Shown piece by piece: positions 18,068 through 26,974 of a stretch of 64,000 nucleotides of DNA. Numbering within the stretch: the first letter of the stretch is position 1; every line of letters starts with the position of its first letter. The notes beneath the pieces were generated by a model. That model saw nothing but the letters and a program-made list of their open reading frames with translations, was not told the origin of the DNA and did no database searches. The translations under genes were made by a program, and so were the position numbers. Origin of the DNA: Variovorax guangxiensis (GTDB taxonomy: Bacteria; Pseudomonadota; Gammaproteobacteria; Burkholderiales; Burkholderiaceae_C); assembly GCF_003952165.1 (NCBI RefSeq), contig NZ_RXFT01000008.1, positions 186,001 through 250,000 on the forward strand. The letters are read 5' to 3'.

Positions 18068-19087
18068 TCAGTCGGCGCGCGCACCCGAAAGCTTGACGAT
18101 GCGCGACCAGCGCTCAATGTCCTGCTTCAGCTGCGCAGCAAAAGCATCGGGCGTGCTGGCCACCACTTCGCTGCCGCCGTCGGTGACGAGCTTTGTCACC
18201 TCGGGCAGGCGCAGGGTGCGCACGATGGCTTCGTTGAGGAAGGCCACGCGCTCCGGCGGCGTGCCGGCGGGGGCGAAGAAGCCATACCAGTCCTCGAAGC
18301 GCGCGCCGGCATAGCCCAGCTCTTCCAGCGTGGGCACCTTGGCGAACACGCCGATGCGGCGCGGGCTGGTCACGGCCAGCACGCGCAGCTTGCCGCCTTG
18401 CACCATGCCCGCCACCGACGCGGTGGATGTCACCATCACGTCGACCTGTCCGCCGATCAGGTCGGTCAGTGCCGGCCCGGCGCCCTTGTAGGGCACGTGC
18501 GTCATCTCCACGCCGTTGTCCTTGGCGAGCACCACGCCCACCAGGTGCGACAGCGTGCCGTTGCCCGGCGTCGCGTAAGTCACTTTGCCGGGGCTTGCCT
18601 TGGCCTTGGCGGCGAGGTCGGCGAAGCTCTTGAGGGGCGAGTTGGCCTCCACCACCAGCGCGAGCGGCGCGGCGTTGATCTGCGTGATGGGCACGAAGTT
18701 CTTGATCGGGTCGAAGCCCGGCGAGGCATACAGCGAGGGGTTCACGGCCATGATCGACACCTGCGAAGTGAGCACGGTGTAGCCGTCGGGCTTGGCGTCG
18801 GCCACCGCCTTGGCGCCGATGTTGCCGCCCGCGCCGCCGCGGTTGTCGACCAGGGCGGCCTGTCCCATGATCTCCGGCAGCTTGGTGGTGACCAGTCGCG
18901 CCGTCGCGTCGTTGCCGCCGCCCGGCGGGAAGGGCGAGATGAACTTCACCGGCTGCGACGGGAAGCCGTTGCGCGGCGCCATCGGCTCGGCGGTGGCTGG
19001 CTGGAGTGCGAGCGCCGCGAGCCAGGCGGCTGCGGCGGCAAGTCTGGCGATATGGGCGATGTGCGGGATGCGGCTGGCGAACGACAT
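18068..19087 (-). CDS. Bug-family (TctC) periplasmic solute-binding protein
   Basis: 339 aa. The ATG at 19085-19087 has AGGAG upstream and gives a signal peptide ending near QPATA. Family motifs include PFPPGGGNDATARL, VVDNRGGAGGNIGAK (here ALVDNRGG), MTHVPYKGAGPALTDLIGGQVD and PTLEELG. Bug proteins bind carboxylates or other small molecules for tripartite tricarboxylate transporters. No TctAB membrane genes are nearby, as is common for these greatly expanded families in Burkholderiales. Position in the sulfur block suggests a sulfur-containing organic acid, but that is inference. Confidence 0.88.
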   Translation of the reverse strand: MSFASRIPHIAHIARLAAAAAWLAALALQPATAEPMAPRNGFPSQPVKFISPFPPGGGNDATARLVTTKLPEIMGQAALVDNRGGAGGNIGAKAVADAKPDGYTVLTSQVSIMAVNPSLYASPGFDPIKNFVPITQINAAPLALVVEANSPLKSFADLAAKAKASPGKVTYATPGNGTLSHLVGVVLAKDNGVEMTHVPYKGAGPALTDLIGGQVDVMVTSTASVAGMVQGGKLRVLAVTSPRRIGVFAKVPTLEELGYAGARFEDWYGFFAPAGTPPERVAFLNEAIVRTLRLPEVTKLVTDGGSEVVASTPDAFAAQLKQDIERWSRIVKLSGARAD

Positions 19088-19146
19088 GACGGAACTCCTG
19101 GAATAGGAACTGACAAGGACGAACAGAAAGCGGGACCGATGAGGGC

Positions 19147-20730
19147 TCAGGCGTGCGATGCGGTGCCCGGCAGCCGGAAGGCCGCGCGCTCCTGCGCGTC
19201 GAGCTGCGCGACGAGGCCGGTCTCCCAGGCGAGGTAGCGGCGCGCGGCCTCCTTGTTGCCGTCGTGGCGGTCGTGCACGAAGAACAGGTAGTCGATGCAG
19301 TCCGCGTCGGCGGGCAGCGCGGGCGTGGCCTTCACGGGCAGGCCTGCGGCGCTCCAGGCGGCCATGCCGCCGGACAGCAGCAGCGGGGCGGGCGAGACGC
19401 CGGCGAGTTCGCAGGAGGCTGCCCATGCGGCGAGCGCCGCGTCGTCGGCAACCAGCACGAGCTGGCGGGGCTCGCCTTTGAGGTCGGCGGCGAGGCGCGG
19501 GCGGATCGACCAGCGCGCCTGCGCGATATGGCCGGCGCGAAACTGCATGCTGCCGCGCAGGTCGATCACGGCCACGTCGTCGCGCTCGATGCGCGCTGCG
19601 AGCGTCTTCGCATCGATGGTGTCGAGCGCGGGTGCGGCAGGCGCCTCAGCCGGCGTGAGAGCCAGCCCGCTCGCCAGCCCGCCTTCGAGCACGCTCGCGT
19701 CGTGCCCCATCTGCCGCAGCCAGCTCGCGATGGTGGGCGCGCGAACGCCGTCGCTGTCGAACAGCACCAGCCGCGCGCCGCGCACGCCGAAATACTGGTC
19801 GCCGGCCTGCATCAGCTGGCCGCCGGGCGTGTGCTGCGCGCCGGGCAGGCTGCCGGCTGCGAATTCCTCCGGCGTGCGCACGTCGCAGAGGAAGAGGCTG
19901 CGGCTCGCGTCGTCGGCCCATTGGCGCACCGTCTGCGCGTTCACGCTGGGAACGTCGAAGCGCGCTGCGAGCGCCTTGGCGGCGGGGCGCAGGTCGGTGT
20001 TGCCGCTGTCGTCGGCATAGCGCTGCGTGCCGCCGTGCTCCAGCTTGTGGTCGTTGAGGTACCAGCCCTGCGTGCCGTTCTCCAGTGCATACACCGGGTT
20101 GGGCAGCCCGAGGTTGATGAGCGTCTGCGCGCCGATGATGCTGCGCGTGCGGCCCGCGCAGTTGATGACGATGGGCGTGGTGGTGTCGGGCACCAGCCGG
20201 CGCACGCGGTAGGCGAGCTCGCCGTTGGGGCAGCAGGTGGCGCCGGGGATGTTCATCTTGCGGAACTCGCCGGTGGGGCGGCCGTCGAGCACCACCACCT
20301 TGTCCTTGCGCGCCAGCATGTCGGCCAGCTGGTCGGCGCTGACGCGCGGCGTGTGATAGACCTCCTCGGCCAGTTCGCCGAAGGTCTTCGAAGGTAGGTT
20401 GACGCCCGCGAAGAGCACGTAGCCCGCGGCCTTCCATGCGCGGGCGCCGCCCTGCAGCACGTGCACGTCGGTGTAGCCCAGCGCGGCGAGCCGTGCCGCG
20501 GCGCGCTCGGCGACCTCGCCGCCGTCGCCCTCGTCGTAGACCACCGTGCGCACGCCGCGCCGCGGCACGAGGCGCGGTGCGTCGATCTCCAGCCGGCTGA
20601 AGGGCAGGGGAATGCCGTAGAACAGGTGGGCTTCGCCGTACTGGCCGTGCTCGCGCACGTCGAGCAGCGCGATCTCGCCGCCGTCGTGCAGCCAGGATTT
20701 GAGGGTCTTCGGGTCGATGAAGAGAGTCAT
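19147..20730 (-). CDS. Four-domain rhodanese-like protein
   Basis: 527 aa made of four consecutive rhodanese folds (about 1-110, 125-235, 265-360, 375-500). Each has the LLDVRE/LDGRP/LCDVRTPEEF/VIDLRG start and the GGxxxW end. Only the second carries a catalytic cysteine (Cys191 in INCAGRTRS). The equivalent loops of domains 1 and 3 have Asp (VYDEGDGG, LFDSDGVR) and domain 4 lacks it, so three domains are probably structural or regulatory. Rhodaneses move sulfane sulfur from donors such as thiosulfate or persulfides. It lies between a thiol dioxygenase and a Bug protein in one direction, implying a shared pathway. Confidence 0.88.
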   Translation of the reverse strand: MTLFIDPKTLKSWLHDGGEIALLDVREHGQYGEAHLFYGIPLPFSRLEIDAPRLVPRRGVRTVVYDEGDGGEVAERAAARLAALGYTDVHVLQGGARAWKAAGYVLFAGVNLPSKTFGELAEEVYHTPRVSADQLADMLARKDKVVVLDGRPTGEFRKMNIPGATCCPNGELAYRVRRLVPDTTTPIVINCAGRTRSIIGAQTLINLGLPNPVYALENGTQGWYLNDHKLEHGGTQRYADDSGNTDLRPAAKALAARFDVPSVNAQTVRQWADDASRSLFLCDVRTPEEFAAGSLPGAQHTPGGQLMQAGDQYFGVRGARLVLFDSDGVRAPTIASWLRQMGHDASVLEGGLASGLALTPAEAPAAPALDTIDAKTLAARIERDDVAVIDLRGSMQFRAGHIAQARWSIRPRLAADLKGEPRQLVLVADDAALAAWAASCELAGVSPAPLLLSGGMAAWSAAGLPVKATPALPADADCIDYLFFVHDRHDGNKEAARRYLAWETGLVAQLDAQERAAFRLPGTASHA

Positions 20731-20817
20731 GAGAGCGAGTCGTTAGGACGAATGAAGCCCTGCGAGGCCGCCAGTGCGGCCCGCATGAAGAACGGGAAAG
20801 GGTGAAAGGAAGAGTGG

Positions 20818-21411
20818 CTAGCGGCGCGTCTGCACGCCGATGCCCATGGTCTGGTACGTGCCGGCTTCCAGGTCGTAGGCGGTGCGGCTGTTCAGCGTTT
20901 CGAGCGCGCGGCCGTACATGTGCAAGTGGCGGATCACCTGCTCGCCCTGGATCTCCACCGAGTGGATGTCCTCGGGCATCAGCGCGATGCCCTTGCCCGG
21001 CGCCACGACCACCAGCTCGGTCTGCTTCAGCTTGCCCACGCCCGGCACGCTGCCGTCGTCGGTGCGCTCGTAGACGCGGTTGTGCTCGGTGCCTTCCACC
21101 GCCGCGATGCAGGCCCAGGTGGTGTGGTTGTGCGGCACGATCTTCTTGCCCGGGCGCATCACGTTCAGGTAGAGCGCGTAGCTCTGGTCGGCGTCTTCGG
21201 CGATCAGGTAGCGGGCCTGGTGCTCGCCGGCCTCTGGTGGGGGAAAGTCGGCAGCGCCCCAGTATTCGGTGTGCGTGGCCAGGCCCTGCAGCGCGTCGAG
21301 CACCACGGCGAGCTTCTCGCGGGTGGGCTCGCCGCCGCCGATGGCCTTCTTCATGGTGGCGATGGACGCCTCGACGGCCTGGCTGCGTTGCTCGGACGGG
21401 GTGCTGCTCAT
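20818..21411 (-). CDS. Cysteine dioxygenase-family thiol dioxygenase
   Basis: 197 aa cupin. The three-histidine iron site typical of thiol dioxygenases can be read as His94 and His96 (VPHNHTTWA) and His150 (MPEDIHSVE). Enzymes of this family add O2 to a thiol to give a sulfinate; substrates include cysteine and 3-mercaptopropionate, and the sequence alone does not say which. It is the first gene of the minus-strand sulfur block and divergent from a LysR regulator, its likely controller. Start ATG at 21409-21411. Confidence 0.85.
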   Translation of the reverse strand: MSSTPSEQRSQAVEASIATMKKAIGGGEPTREKLAVVLDALQGLATHTEYWGAADFPPPEAGEHQARYLIAEDADQSYALYLNVMRPGKKIVPHNHTTWACIAAVEGTEHNRVYERTDDGSVPGVGKLKQTELVVVAPGKGIALMPEDIHSVEIQGEQVIRHLHMYGRALETLNSRTAYDLEAGTYQTMGIGVQTRR

Positions 21412-21519
21412 TCGGTCTTTCTCCAGTGGGGTTGCCTGTTCGATGTGCGTCCACTGTAGTGACGGGGGCGTGACGCAACAATCCAGCTGGCGCAGGAAAC
21501 ACTTCAATAAAATTAATAC
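21412..21519. promoter_or_regulatory. Divergent promoter region, thiol dioxygenase / lysR
   Basis: A 108-nt gap between the two divergent starts. The half nearest lysR is AT-rich (TTCAATAAAATTAATAC at 21503-21519), against a GC-rich background, and contains T-N11-A type candidates for LysR binding. No single operator can be assigned by eye. Confidence 0.4.
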
Positions 21520-22398
21520 ATGCCCACGCTCGATCTCGAACTGCTGCGCTCCTTCGCGGCCGTCGTCAGCCATCACAGCTTCGCGGCGGCGGCGGTGCAC
21601 CTGGGGCGCACGCAGTCGGCGATCACGCAGCAGATGCAGCGGCTGGAGGAGCAGATCGGCCACCCGCTCTTCGCCAAGCAGGGGCGGCAGAAGCGGCTGA
21701 CGGAGCACGGCGAGAGACTGCTGACCTACGCGCACCACATGCTGGCGCTGAACGACGAGGCGCTGCGCAGCCTGCGGCAGGGCCAGCTCGAAGGCAACCT
21801 GCGCATCGGCGCGCCGCACGACGTGGCCGAGACCATGCTGCCGCTGCTGCTGGCCGAGGTTGCGCGCACATCGCCGCTGCTGCAGCTCGACATCCACATC
21901 GGCCGCAGCCCCTACCTGATGACTTCGCTCAAGAGCGGCGAGGTCGACATGATCATCTCCAACCGCGCCGACGCGCAGTCGCAGTTCGAAGGCGTGGTGC
22001 TGCGCAACTCGCCCACCGTGTGGCTGTGCGCCGCAAGCTACGTGCACGACCCGGCCAAGCCGGTGCCGCTCATCATGGCCGACGGGCCCAGCATCTTCCG
22101 CCGCATCGGCCACGAGGCGCTCGACACCGCGGGCGTGGCCTGGACGCCGCGCTACACATCGTCGAGCCTGATCGGCATCAAGGCCGCGCTGCGCGCCGGG
22201 CTGGGCGTGACTGCGCGCGGCGTGGAGCAGCTCGACGCCGGCTTGCGCGTTCTCGGCGCCGGCGACGGCATGCCGAGGCTGCCCGACCTGGCCTACTACC
22301 TCTACGTGCGCAGCCACGTGGTGAACCCGGTCACGCGCCAGGTGTTCGAGACGCTGAAGAAGCAGCTGCGGCTGCCGCGCACGGACATGCCGGCGTAG
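21520..22398 (+). CDS. LysR-family transcriptional regulator
   Basis: 292 aa. The N-terminal winged helix-turn-helix is clear (LLRSFAAVVSHHSFAAAAVHLGRTQSAITQQMQRLEEQIGHPLF), followed by the two-lobed effector domain. It diverges from the thiol dioxygenase/rhodanese/Bug/lyase block and most likely activates it in response to a sulfur compound, the usual LysR arrangement. Its 3' end lies 5 nt from the convergent diguanylate cyclase gene. Confidence 0.9.
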   Translation: MPTLDLELLRSFAAVVSHHSFAAAAVHLGRTQSAITQQMQRLEEQIGHPLFAKQGRQKRLTEHGERLLTYAHHMLALNDEALRSLRQGQLEGNLRIGAPHDVAETMLPLLLAEVARTSPLLQLDIHIGRSPYLMTSLKSGEVDMIISNRADAQSQFEGVVLRNSPTVWLCAASYVHDPAKPVPLIMADGPSIFRRIGHEALDTAGVAWTPRYTSSSLIGIKAALRAGLGVTARGVEQLDAGLRVLGAGDGMPRLPDLAYYLYVRSHVVNPVTRQVFETLKKQLRLPRTDMPA

Positions 22399-22403
22399 CT
22401 CGG

Positions 22404-23996
22404 TCAACCCTCGGTGGACACGCCCCTCATCGCATAGCTGCCGCGCCCGCCCTGCTTGGCCCGGTACATGGCCTTGTCGGCCGCGGCGAGCAGGTCGCGC
22501 GGCGCCTCGCTCCCGTTGCCCAGCGCGATGCCGACCGACACGCCGATCGCCATGCCGGCCTGCTCCTGCGGCAGCGGCTCGGTGATCGCGTCGATGCACC
22601 GCTGCGCCAGCGCCAGCGCGCCCTGTTCGGCGGGCTCCTTGAGGCCGGTGGCGAGCAGCACGAATTCGTCGCCGCCGATGCGGGCCACCGTGTCCGTCTG
22701 CCGCACCAGTTCCTGCAGCCGGCGCGCGATTTCCTGCAAGGCCCTGTCGCCGGCCTCGTGGCCGAAGGTGTCGTTGAGGCTCTTGAAGCCGTCGAGGTCG
22801 AGATACAGCACCGCCACCATGTGCCCCTGCCGCCCGGCGTGGGCCAGCGCCTGCTGCAGCCGGTCGTCCAGCAGCTTGCGGTTGGGCAGGCCGGTCAGCG
22901 TGTCGTGGTGGGCGAGGCGCTCCAGCGCCTCCTGGTTGTCGAGCAGCTTGGCCAGCAGGCGGTTGAAGGCCTGCGTGAGATGGCCGATCTCGTCGTCGCG
23001 CACCACCTTCAGCGGCGCGAGCGGGAGTTCGCCGCGGGTCATGCGGTCGGCCTGGTCGGCGGCGCGGAACAGCGGTCGCAGCAGCCAGGCCATGACCACG
23101 CCGAGCACGATGAGCACTGCCGACACCGCGGGCCCACGCTGCGCCAGGATGAAGGACTGCATCCGCCCCACCGGCGCCAGCGCCTCCGCGACGGGCAGCC
23201 GCGCCACCACGAACCAGCCGCTCGTAGGCACCGAGGCGATGGCGGAGATTTCGTCGATGCCCTTGGCGTTGCGCGTCGTCCCGCTGCCGCGAAAGCCCGC
23301 CATGGCGCGGTCGTGCAGCAGGTTCACGCCATCCGGCGGCGTGGGCTTGAGGGACATCGATACGTCCGTGGAAGCGACGAAGAGCCGGTCGCGCGGCGAG
23401 ATCACGAGAATGCCGCCGGACTGGCCCACCCGCCCATCCTGCAGATGGTCGAGCAGGCCGTCGGCCGTGAGGTCGGCGGTGCCCAGCAGAACCGCGACAA
23501 CCTGGCCGGCGCCGTTGCGCATGGGCACGGCCATGGGCAGCGCCGAGTGCCCCGAGGGCGTGGCGTGAGGACGGCCCACCGCGCGCTGCCCGGCGAGCGC
23601 GGCGGTGAATTCCGGACTGTCCGTGACCAGCTGTCCGGCATCGTCGAGCCGCTTGCCGCTGGTGTCGGCGACTGTCAGTCCGAGGGGGACGAGGGCGCTC
23701 AGCGTGCTGCGTTCGGCGAGCCATGCCCGCAGCTGCCCGGGCTGCGCCAGGAGTTCGGGCGGCACGGCGTCCGCCAGCCGCTCCAGGAACGACAGCCGCT
23801 CGCCCAGGTAGTTGTCGACGTCGCGGGCCACGTAGGTGGCCAGCGCCGTCTGCTGCGTCGCCACCGACCTGGTGAGGTCCTCGCGCAGGAAGCGGGTGAG
23901 CTGGATGTAGCTGGCGGCGGTGCCCACGACCGCCATCACCAGACCCATGACGAGCAGACGGAAAACCAGGCTGTTTGCGGATTTTCGGAGATTCAC
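22404..23996 (-). CDS. Membrane-bound diguanylate cyclase (dCACHE-HAMP-GGDEF)
   Basis: 530 aa, GTG start at 23994-23996. A transmembrane helix (VFRLLVMGLVMAVVGTAASYI) is followed by a periplasmic sensor of Cache type (about 35-285), a second helix (AVSAVLIVLGVVMAWLL), a HAMP-like segment, and a GGDEF domain with intact RIGGDEFVLLA. The inhibitory I-site RQTD lies five residues before the GGDEF, so product inhibition is expected. It makes cyclic di-GMP in response to an extracellular ligand. The 100-nt gap from the upstream acyltransferase gene leaves co-transcription with the four-gene operon possible. Confidence 0.9.
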   Translation of the reverse strand: MNLRKSANSLVFRLLVMGLVMAVVGTAASYIQLTRFLREDLTRSVATQQTALATYVARDVDNYLGERLSFLERLADAVPPELLAQPGQLRAWLAERSTLSALVPLGLTVADTSGKRLDDAGQLVTDSPEFTAALAGQRAVGRPHATPSGHSALPMAVPMRNGAGQVVAVLLGTADLTADGLLDHLQDGRVGQSGGILVISPRDRLFVASTDVSMSLKPTPPDGVNLLHDRAMAGFRGSGTTRNAKGIDEISAIASVPTSGWFVVARLPVAEALAPVGRMQSFILAQRGPAVSAVLIVLGVVMAWLLRPLFRAADQADRMTRGELPLAPLKVVRDDEIGHLTQAFNRLLAKLLDNQEALERLAHHDTLTGLPNRKLLDDRLQQALAHAGRQGHMVAVLYLDLDGFKSLNDTFGHEAGDRALQEIARRLQELVRQTDTVARIGGDEFVLLATGLKEPAEQGALALAQRCIDAITEPLPQEQAGMAIGVSVGIALGNGSEAPRDLLAAADKAMYRAKQGGRGSYAMRGVSTEG

Positions 23997-24096
23997 TCTG
24001 GCGTCGGGTCTGGAGGCGGGTAGGTGCGGGACTGTATCCGAAGCGCTGCCCAGGCCCTTCTTTGGGCCTCCTTCCGCCTTTGTCCGTCGGCCGGAT

Positions 24097-24915
24097 TCAG
24101 CTCGCCATGCCGAAGAAATGCTGCCGGTAGCGCGGCGCCACGTCGTCCACCCGGAGCATCAGCGGCAGGTCGGCCGTGTTGAAGGCGACGTCGAGCGCGG
24201 GTGGTCCGAGCAGGCGCGCGCCGCAGCGCAGGTAGCCCTTGATGAGCGGCGGAGCGGCCGGCGGCGGCGTGTCGCTGTCGGCATCGCTGTCGGGCTCGGC
24301 GTCCAGCGGCAGCGCGATGCGCGGCTCCACGCGCCAGCGCTCTTCCACCAGGTGGGTACGGCACAGCCGGTGCCACAGCCGCGCGGCGCTCGCGCCCTGG
24401 TCGTCCAGGCCGATGCTGGCGCAGCCGATCATGGTGTCGAGCGCGTGGTCGACCATGTACTGCCCCAGCGCGGCCCACAGCGCCATGATGACGCTGCCCG
24501 AGCGCCAGTCGGCGTCCACGCAGGAGCGGCCCAGCTCCAGCGCGTTGCCGCGCAGCGGGGCGAGCGGGGAGAGATCGAACTCGGTATCGGTGTAGAAGCC
24601 GCCGGCCCTGCGTGCGGCGCCCGGCGTGAGCACGCGGTAGGTGCCGATGAGCGGGCCGGGCCCGTTCACCGGGTCGACCGAGCGCACCAGCAGGTGGTCG
24701 CAGTAGCTGTCGAAGCGGTCGGCGTCGAGGCCGGGCGGGGTGCCTTCAGGCGGCGTGAGGTGCGCGCCCATCTCCAGTGCGAACACCCGGAAGCGCAGGC
24801 GCTGGGCGTCGCGCACATCGTCCTCGCAGTCGGCCCAGCGGGTTTCCAGCGCGGGCATGGCGGCGGGCGAAGTGAACGAACGGTCGGGCTGGGCTTGCGA
24901 AGAGGCGATGTGCAT
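24097..24915 (-). CDS. OlsB-like GNAT N-acyltransferase
   Basis: 272 aa from the ATG at 24913-24915. The segment AQRLRFRVFALEMGAHL, then FDSYCDHLLVR, IGTYRVLTPGAA and LELGRSCVDADWRSGSVIMALWAALGQYM, is characteristic of the hemolysin/ornithine N-acyltransferase family (acetyltransf_5). Members transfer a 3-hydroxyacyl or other acyl chain from acyl-ACP to an amino acid such as ornithine. It is the last gene of a four-gene unit, 14 nt after the ATP-grasp gene. The operon context suggests that it acylates a small amino-acid-derived product; a role in ornithine lipids is the conventional alternative, but no OlsA is adjacent. Confidence 0.78.
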   Translation of the reverse strand: MHIASSQAQPDRSFTSPAAMPALETRWADCEDDVRDAQRLRFRVFALEMGAHLTPPEGTPPGLDADRFDSYCDHLLVRSVDPVNGPGPLIGTYRVLTPGAARRAGGFYTDTEFDLSPLAPLRGNALELGRSCVDADWRSGSVIMALWAALGQYMVDHALDTMIGCASIGLDDQGASAARLWHRLCRTHLVEERWRVEPRIALPLDAEPDSDADSDTPPPAAPPLIKGYLRCGARLLGPPALDVAFNTADLPLMLRVDDVAPRYRQHFFGMAS

Positions 24916-24929
24916 GTGCGTGTGGCCAC

Positions 24930-26027
24930 TCAGTTGGAGGGTGGATAGCGGCCGACCAGGCGGTTCTGCCGCCGGTTGAGCCGTGCGAGCGCGAGCAGGC
25001 CGATGGGCCGCACGCCGGCCTTGCGCTGCGCCGCGCCAATGGCGAACAGCAGCCGCTGCTTGGCGAAGACCATGCGCAAGCCCTGGATCACGCCGATGTC
25101 CGGGTCCCAGGCCTCGATGGCCTCGGAGCCCGCGCCGTTGACTTCCATGATCGTGAAGCCGCGCCCGGCGGCGAGTTCGCGCAGGCTCTCGTAGCGCACG
25201 TCGAAGCGGCCGAAGCGGAAGTCGGGCATGTCGCGCGCGACGGCGTCGACGGCGCGCACCAGTTCGGCGGTGATGAGCGCCGCGGCGTCGCGGTAGAGCC
25301 CCCCGACGCGGGTGGAGCCGATGGTGGCAAGCCGCACCTGCTGCCCGGCCGCCGGCACGCTGCCGAACGGTACGCTGCATTCGTGGCGCGGCGAGCGCGC
25401 GATGCGGCGCGCCCGCACGTCGGCCGCCACGAGCTGGGCCACCGTGCTGCGGCCGTCGCCCGTCACGCGAGGAAAGTAGCGCAGCGCCAGCCCGACGATG
25501 CGGCCTTCGCCGGTGACCGGATCGCGCGCGTAGAAGATGCCGGCCTCGCCATCCTGCGGCAGGTAGCGCTGCAGCACCACCGTCTCGCCATGAGGAAAGA
25601 CCGCCAGGTACGCCAGCAGGGCAGCCATGTCCGGCAGCAGGCGCACGCCGTAGCCGCACAGGCCGAGGTCGGGCTTGGCGACCAGCGGGAAGCAAAGGCC
25701 CTCCGCGGCGATCGTTTGCCGCAGCGATTCCTCCGTCGCCGTGTCGTCGTTGAACACCGCGCAGTAGTCGGCCGTGACCGAGCGCGCCAGCGGCCCCATG
25801 CCCCGGAAGTATTCGAGCTTGCCTTCGCCCGCCATGCCGCCCGAAGTGATGTGCGGATTCGCCGCGCAGGGCACGGTGGCGCCGCCATGGCGCAGCGAGA
25901 GCCACAGCCACTGCACCACCAGCGGCACGCAGATGAGCCACTTGGGCATGCGCTCCAGCACGCTGCATTCGCGCACCACGGCCAGCCGCGAGGCTTCGGC
26001 GCCGCCAAGCTCCAGTTCCGCGGCCAT
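24930..26027 (-). CDS. ATP-grasp domain protein
   Basis: 365 aa. Residues 29-46 form a hydrophobic stretch that may be a membrane anchor. ATP-grasp features follow: the lysine of the small subdomain in LVAKPDLGLCGYG (Lys118), the adenine-binding strand VVLQRYLPQDGEAG, and the metal ligands Asp276 (FGRFDVRYE), Glu295 and Asn297 (IMEVNG). These enzymes join a carboxylate to an amine or thiol through an acylphosphate. The start ATG overlaps the methyltransferase stop by one base (TGATG), showing coupling. Substrate unknown; probably builds an amide in the pathway of the four-gene operon. Confidence 0.75.
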   Translation of the reverse strand: MAAELELGGAEASRLAVVRECSVLERMPKWLICVPLVVQWLWLSLRHGGATVPCAANPHITSGGMAGEGKLEYFRGMGPLARSVTADYCAVFNDDTATEESLRQTIAAEGLCFPLVAKPDLGLCGYGVRLLPDMAALLAYLAVFPHGETVVLQRYLPQDGEAGIFYARDPVTGEGRIVGLALRYFPRVTGDGRSTVAQLVAADVRARRIARSPRHECSVPFGSVPAAGQQVRLATIGSTRVGGLYRDAAALITAELVRAVDAVARDMPDFRFGRFDVRYESLRELAAGRGFTIMEVNGAGSEAIEAWDPDIGVIQGLRMVFAKQRLLFAIGAAQRKAGVRPIGLLALARLNRRQNRLVGRYPPSN

Positions 26028-26974
26028 CACCCGGCCTCCGGCCTGCGCGTGGCGACAAGGCCCACGGCGGCGATGCGGTCGATGTGCGCGTACACCGGCC
26101 GCTCCAGCTCCTCGCCGAACACGTCGGGGTCGATCTCGGCGTACGACCACTCGAAGGCGGGCGCCGCCAGCAGTGGCCGTATCTCGGCGAGGAAGGGGTC
26201 TTCGCCGTCGACCATCGCCACGCCGGTGTAGAGCAGCAGCTGCCCGCCCGGTGCCAGCCGCTTCAGCGACTCGGCCGCGATGCGCGCGCTCAGCGCCCGC
26301 CCGAGCCGCGCGCCGCCGTGGCGGTAGGCGCGCTGGGCGGCGTCGTCGAGGTAGGGCGGGTTCGACACGATGAGGTCGAAGTCGCTCTCGACGGCCGAGA
26401 GTGCATCGCCCTGCGCGAGCGCGACCTCGACGCCCGCCGCCTCCGCGTTGACGGCCGTGTACTGCAGCGCGAGCGGGTTGATGTCGTTCATCACGATCGT
26501 CGCGGGCGTGCCCGTGGCGGCCAGCGCGCGCGCCACCGCGATGCCGCCCGCGCCGCTGCCGCAGCCCACGTCGAGCACGCGCAGCGGCTTGCGTTGCGCC
26601 TGATGCCGGTCCAGCGCATGCCGGATGAAGCGCGCGAAGCGGCTGGTGTCGGGGCCGAAGAACACGGCGTTCTCCTCGACCGTGGGGTAGGCCGAGTGAA
26701 GGAACAGGTCGTCCCCCAGGCTGGCGATGCGCACCGTGCTGCGCAGCAGCGATCCGGTGCGACGCACGATGCCGGCATGCTCCATGGCGGCCAGCAGTTC
26801 CGGCGGCACCGCGCGGGGCTCGAACGACAGGTTCCAGCCGAAGATGTCGCGCAGCGTGGCGCCCGGCTCGCGCCCGCGCCGGGCGAGCACGCGCTGGTGG
26901 GTGAGCGGCGTGACGGTGGTGAAGCGATAGCCCGTGCCAGCCACCTGCCGCAGCACATCGGCCGCGTTCATCAT
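26027..26974 (-). CDS. SAM-dependent methyltransferase with NPPY motif
   Basis: 315 aa. Motif I is LRVLDVGCGSGAGGIAVA (131-148) and the catalytic motif is NPPY (205-208). NPPY binds a planar amide, amidine or exocyclic amine, as in PrmC/HemK and adenine N6-methylases, so an N-methylation is likely. The N-terminal 125 residues are a separate domain that resembles winged-helix parts of some small-molecule methylases. The start has tandem ATG codons (26969-26974) that overlap the stop of the diiron protein gene (ATGA). Second gene of the operon. Confidence 0.78.
   Translation of the reverse strand: MMNAADVLRQVAGTGYRFTTVTPLTHQRVLARRGREPGATLRDIFGWNLSFEPRAVPPELLAAMEHAGIVRRTGSLLRSTVRIASLGDDLFLHSAYPTVEENAVFFGPDTSRFARFIRHALDRHQAQRKPLRVLDVGCGSGAGGIAVARALAATGTPATIVMNDINPLALQYTAVNAEAAGVEVALAQGDALSAVESDFDLIVSNPPYLDDAAQRAYRHGGARLGRALSARIAAESLKRLAPGGQLLLYTGVAMVDGEDPFLAEIRPLLAAPAFEWSYAEIDPDVFGEELERPVYAHIDRIAAVGLVATRRPEAG

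Noticed and set aside
20818..23724. A 968-codon frame ending with the thiol dioxygenase, suggesting a large fusion protein
   Set aside because: The upstream part is antisense to lysR and out of frame with the GGDEF gene. The dioxygenase has its own ATG at 21409-21411, so the long frame is fortuitous.
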